This document shows, piece by piece, positions 63,419 through 64,000 of a DNA stretch of 64,000 nt. The notes beneath the pieces are model-generated. The model was not told the DNA's origin, made no database searches, and worked only from the letters and a program-made list of their open reading frames with translations. Numbering within the stretch: the first letter of the stretch is position 1; each line of letters opens with the position of its first letter. Origin of the DNA: Corallococcus macrosporus DSM 14697 (GTDB taxonomy: Bacteria > Myxococcota > Myxococcia > Myxococcales > Myxococcaceae); assembly GCF_002305895.1 (NCBI RefSeq), contig NZ_CP022203.1, positions 4,132,501 to 4,196,500 of the forward strand, read 5' to 3'. A program made the position numbers and the translations under genes.

Positions 63419-64000
63419 TCAGTGCCGCGCCCGCCTCCGGCGCCGCCGGGACGTGTCGAGCATGTCGAGCAGGGCCTTCTCCGAACAGTGAAGGCTCCCG
63501 CTCCGTGTCTCCGCCAGCTCGTCCACGGAGTCGAACCAGGTGTCCACCACCTGCCCGCGCTCGAACATCGCGAGCACGGAGGGGTAGATATACGAGGAGC
63601 GCGCCACCGCGGGGGTGTTGCCCAGGTGCTCGGCGGCCTCCTTCACGGCGGCCACCATCGTCTTCTTGAGCACCGTCTGCTTCACCGGGCCGCCGGGGGC
63701 CTTGGCCCGCTCGCGCGCCCGGGCCAGCGCGCAGGCGCAGATGAGGGTGCCGGCCCAGGTGCGGAAGTCCTTGGCGCTGAACTGGTCGCCCATGACCTCC
63801 TGGATGTACTCGTTGATGTGGCGGCGCCGCACGTCCACCACGAAGCCGTCATCCAGCACGAACTTGAAGACGTCGCGCCCGGGCACCTTCAAGAGGCGCC
63901 GCACCAGCGTGGCCACCCGCCGGTCGCGGAGCTGCCTCCGCTGCTGCTTGCCGCTCTTGCCAGGGAAGTCGAAGTGCACCGTGTCCCCGGCCACGCGCAC
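63419..64000 (-). CDS. DNA topoisomerase IB, 5' part beyond window
   Basis: 193 residues of the C-terminal half of a bacterial/poxvirus-like type IB topoisomerase. It relaxes supercoils through a 3'-phosphotyrosine. The basic QLRDRRVATLVRRL, FRTWAGT with the catalytic arginine, and the nucleophile tyrosine in NTPAVARSSYIYP are all present; the tail is Arg-rich (SRRRRRRARH). The apparent ATG at 64000 is an internal codon: the family needs about 150 more N-terminal residues. It converges with the methyltransferase. Confidence 0.92.
   Translation of the reverse strand: MRVAGDTVHFDFPGKSGKQQRRQLRDRRVATLVRRLLKVPGRDVFKFVLDDGFVVDVRRRHINEYIQEVMGDQFSAKDFRTWAGTLICACALARARERAKAPGGPVKQTVLKKTMVAAVKEAAEHLGNTPAVARSSYIYPSVLAMFERGQVVDTWFDSVDELAETRSGSLHCSEKALLDMLDTSRRRRRRARH

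Overview
The window looks like a chromosomal segment of a myxobacterium, most likely the genus Myxococcus. Evidence: very high G+C with strong G/C at third codon positions on both strands; a secreted M36 metalloprotease ending in a MYXO-CTERM-type tail; an encapsulin/ferritin-like cargo pair that closely resembles, from memory, the M. xanthus EncA/EncB iron compartment; menaquinone rather than ubiquinone biosynthesis; and a PilZ protein and an NtrC-type regulator. There is no rRNA, transposase, CRISPR array or obvious island. Almost all of the window is core metabolism and translation in tight operons, with accessory genes mainly at 20.6-26.9 kb and 52-64 kb.

Layout. 0-6.1 kb: pyruvate kinase (3' end cut by the window edge), a bifunctional-nuclease-family protein, a zinc ribbon with a long acidic tail, an acyl-CoA synthetase, and citrate synthase. 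6.2-13.0 kb (minus strand): a seven-gene shikimate operon with almost all junctions overlapping, transcribed in the order aroF (DAHP synthase), menG, aroK, an aroD-aroE fusion, aroC, aroB, aroA. 13.1-20.6 kb (plus strand): the divergent menaquinone operon menF-menD-menH-menA-menC-menE. Together these encode the route from PEP and erythrose-4-phosphate to menaquinone except MenB and the DHNA-CoA thioesterase. 20.6-26.9 kb: a small ORF, an FAD monooxygenase, a heme-oxygenase-like diiron protein coupled to a PilZ/acyltransferase-like protein, and an orphan histidine-kinase-type ATPase domain.

27-35.3 kb: a TCA block icd-mdh, sdhA-sdhB (no sdhC nearby), sucC-sucD-ndk. 35.4-39.1 kb: rlmN, then rpsP-khpA-rimM-trmD and rplS, ending at a strong terminator. 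39.1-42.3 kb: a YhaN/SMC-like membrane protein without a Walker A motif, yraN and rsmI. 42.3-47.7 kb (minus): a beta-barrel protein, an M23 peptidase, an NtrC-family regulator, encapsulin and its cargo. 47.7-52.0 kb: murJ, an S1 protein with an RGG-rich N-terminus, and two identical initiator tRNA genes. 52-64 kb: an NmrA-like reductase, the M36 protease, a Tat-exported amidase, a DUF1330 protein, a 2OG-Fe(II) oxygenase, a SAM methyltransferase, and a type IB topoisomerase cut by the right edge.

Regulatory signals can be read directly. Several promoters have a good -35 (TTGACA/TTGACT) 16-18 bases from a TA-rich -10. Some lie so close to the start codon that the mRNAs should be leaderless. Perfect or near-perfect hairpins sit at most convergent gene ends. 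Coordinates of starts were refined from ribosome-binding sites, overlaps and promoter positions.
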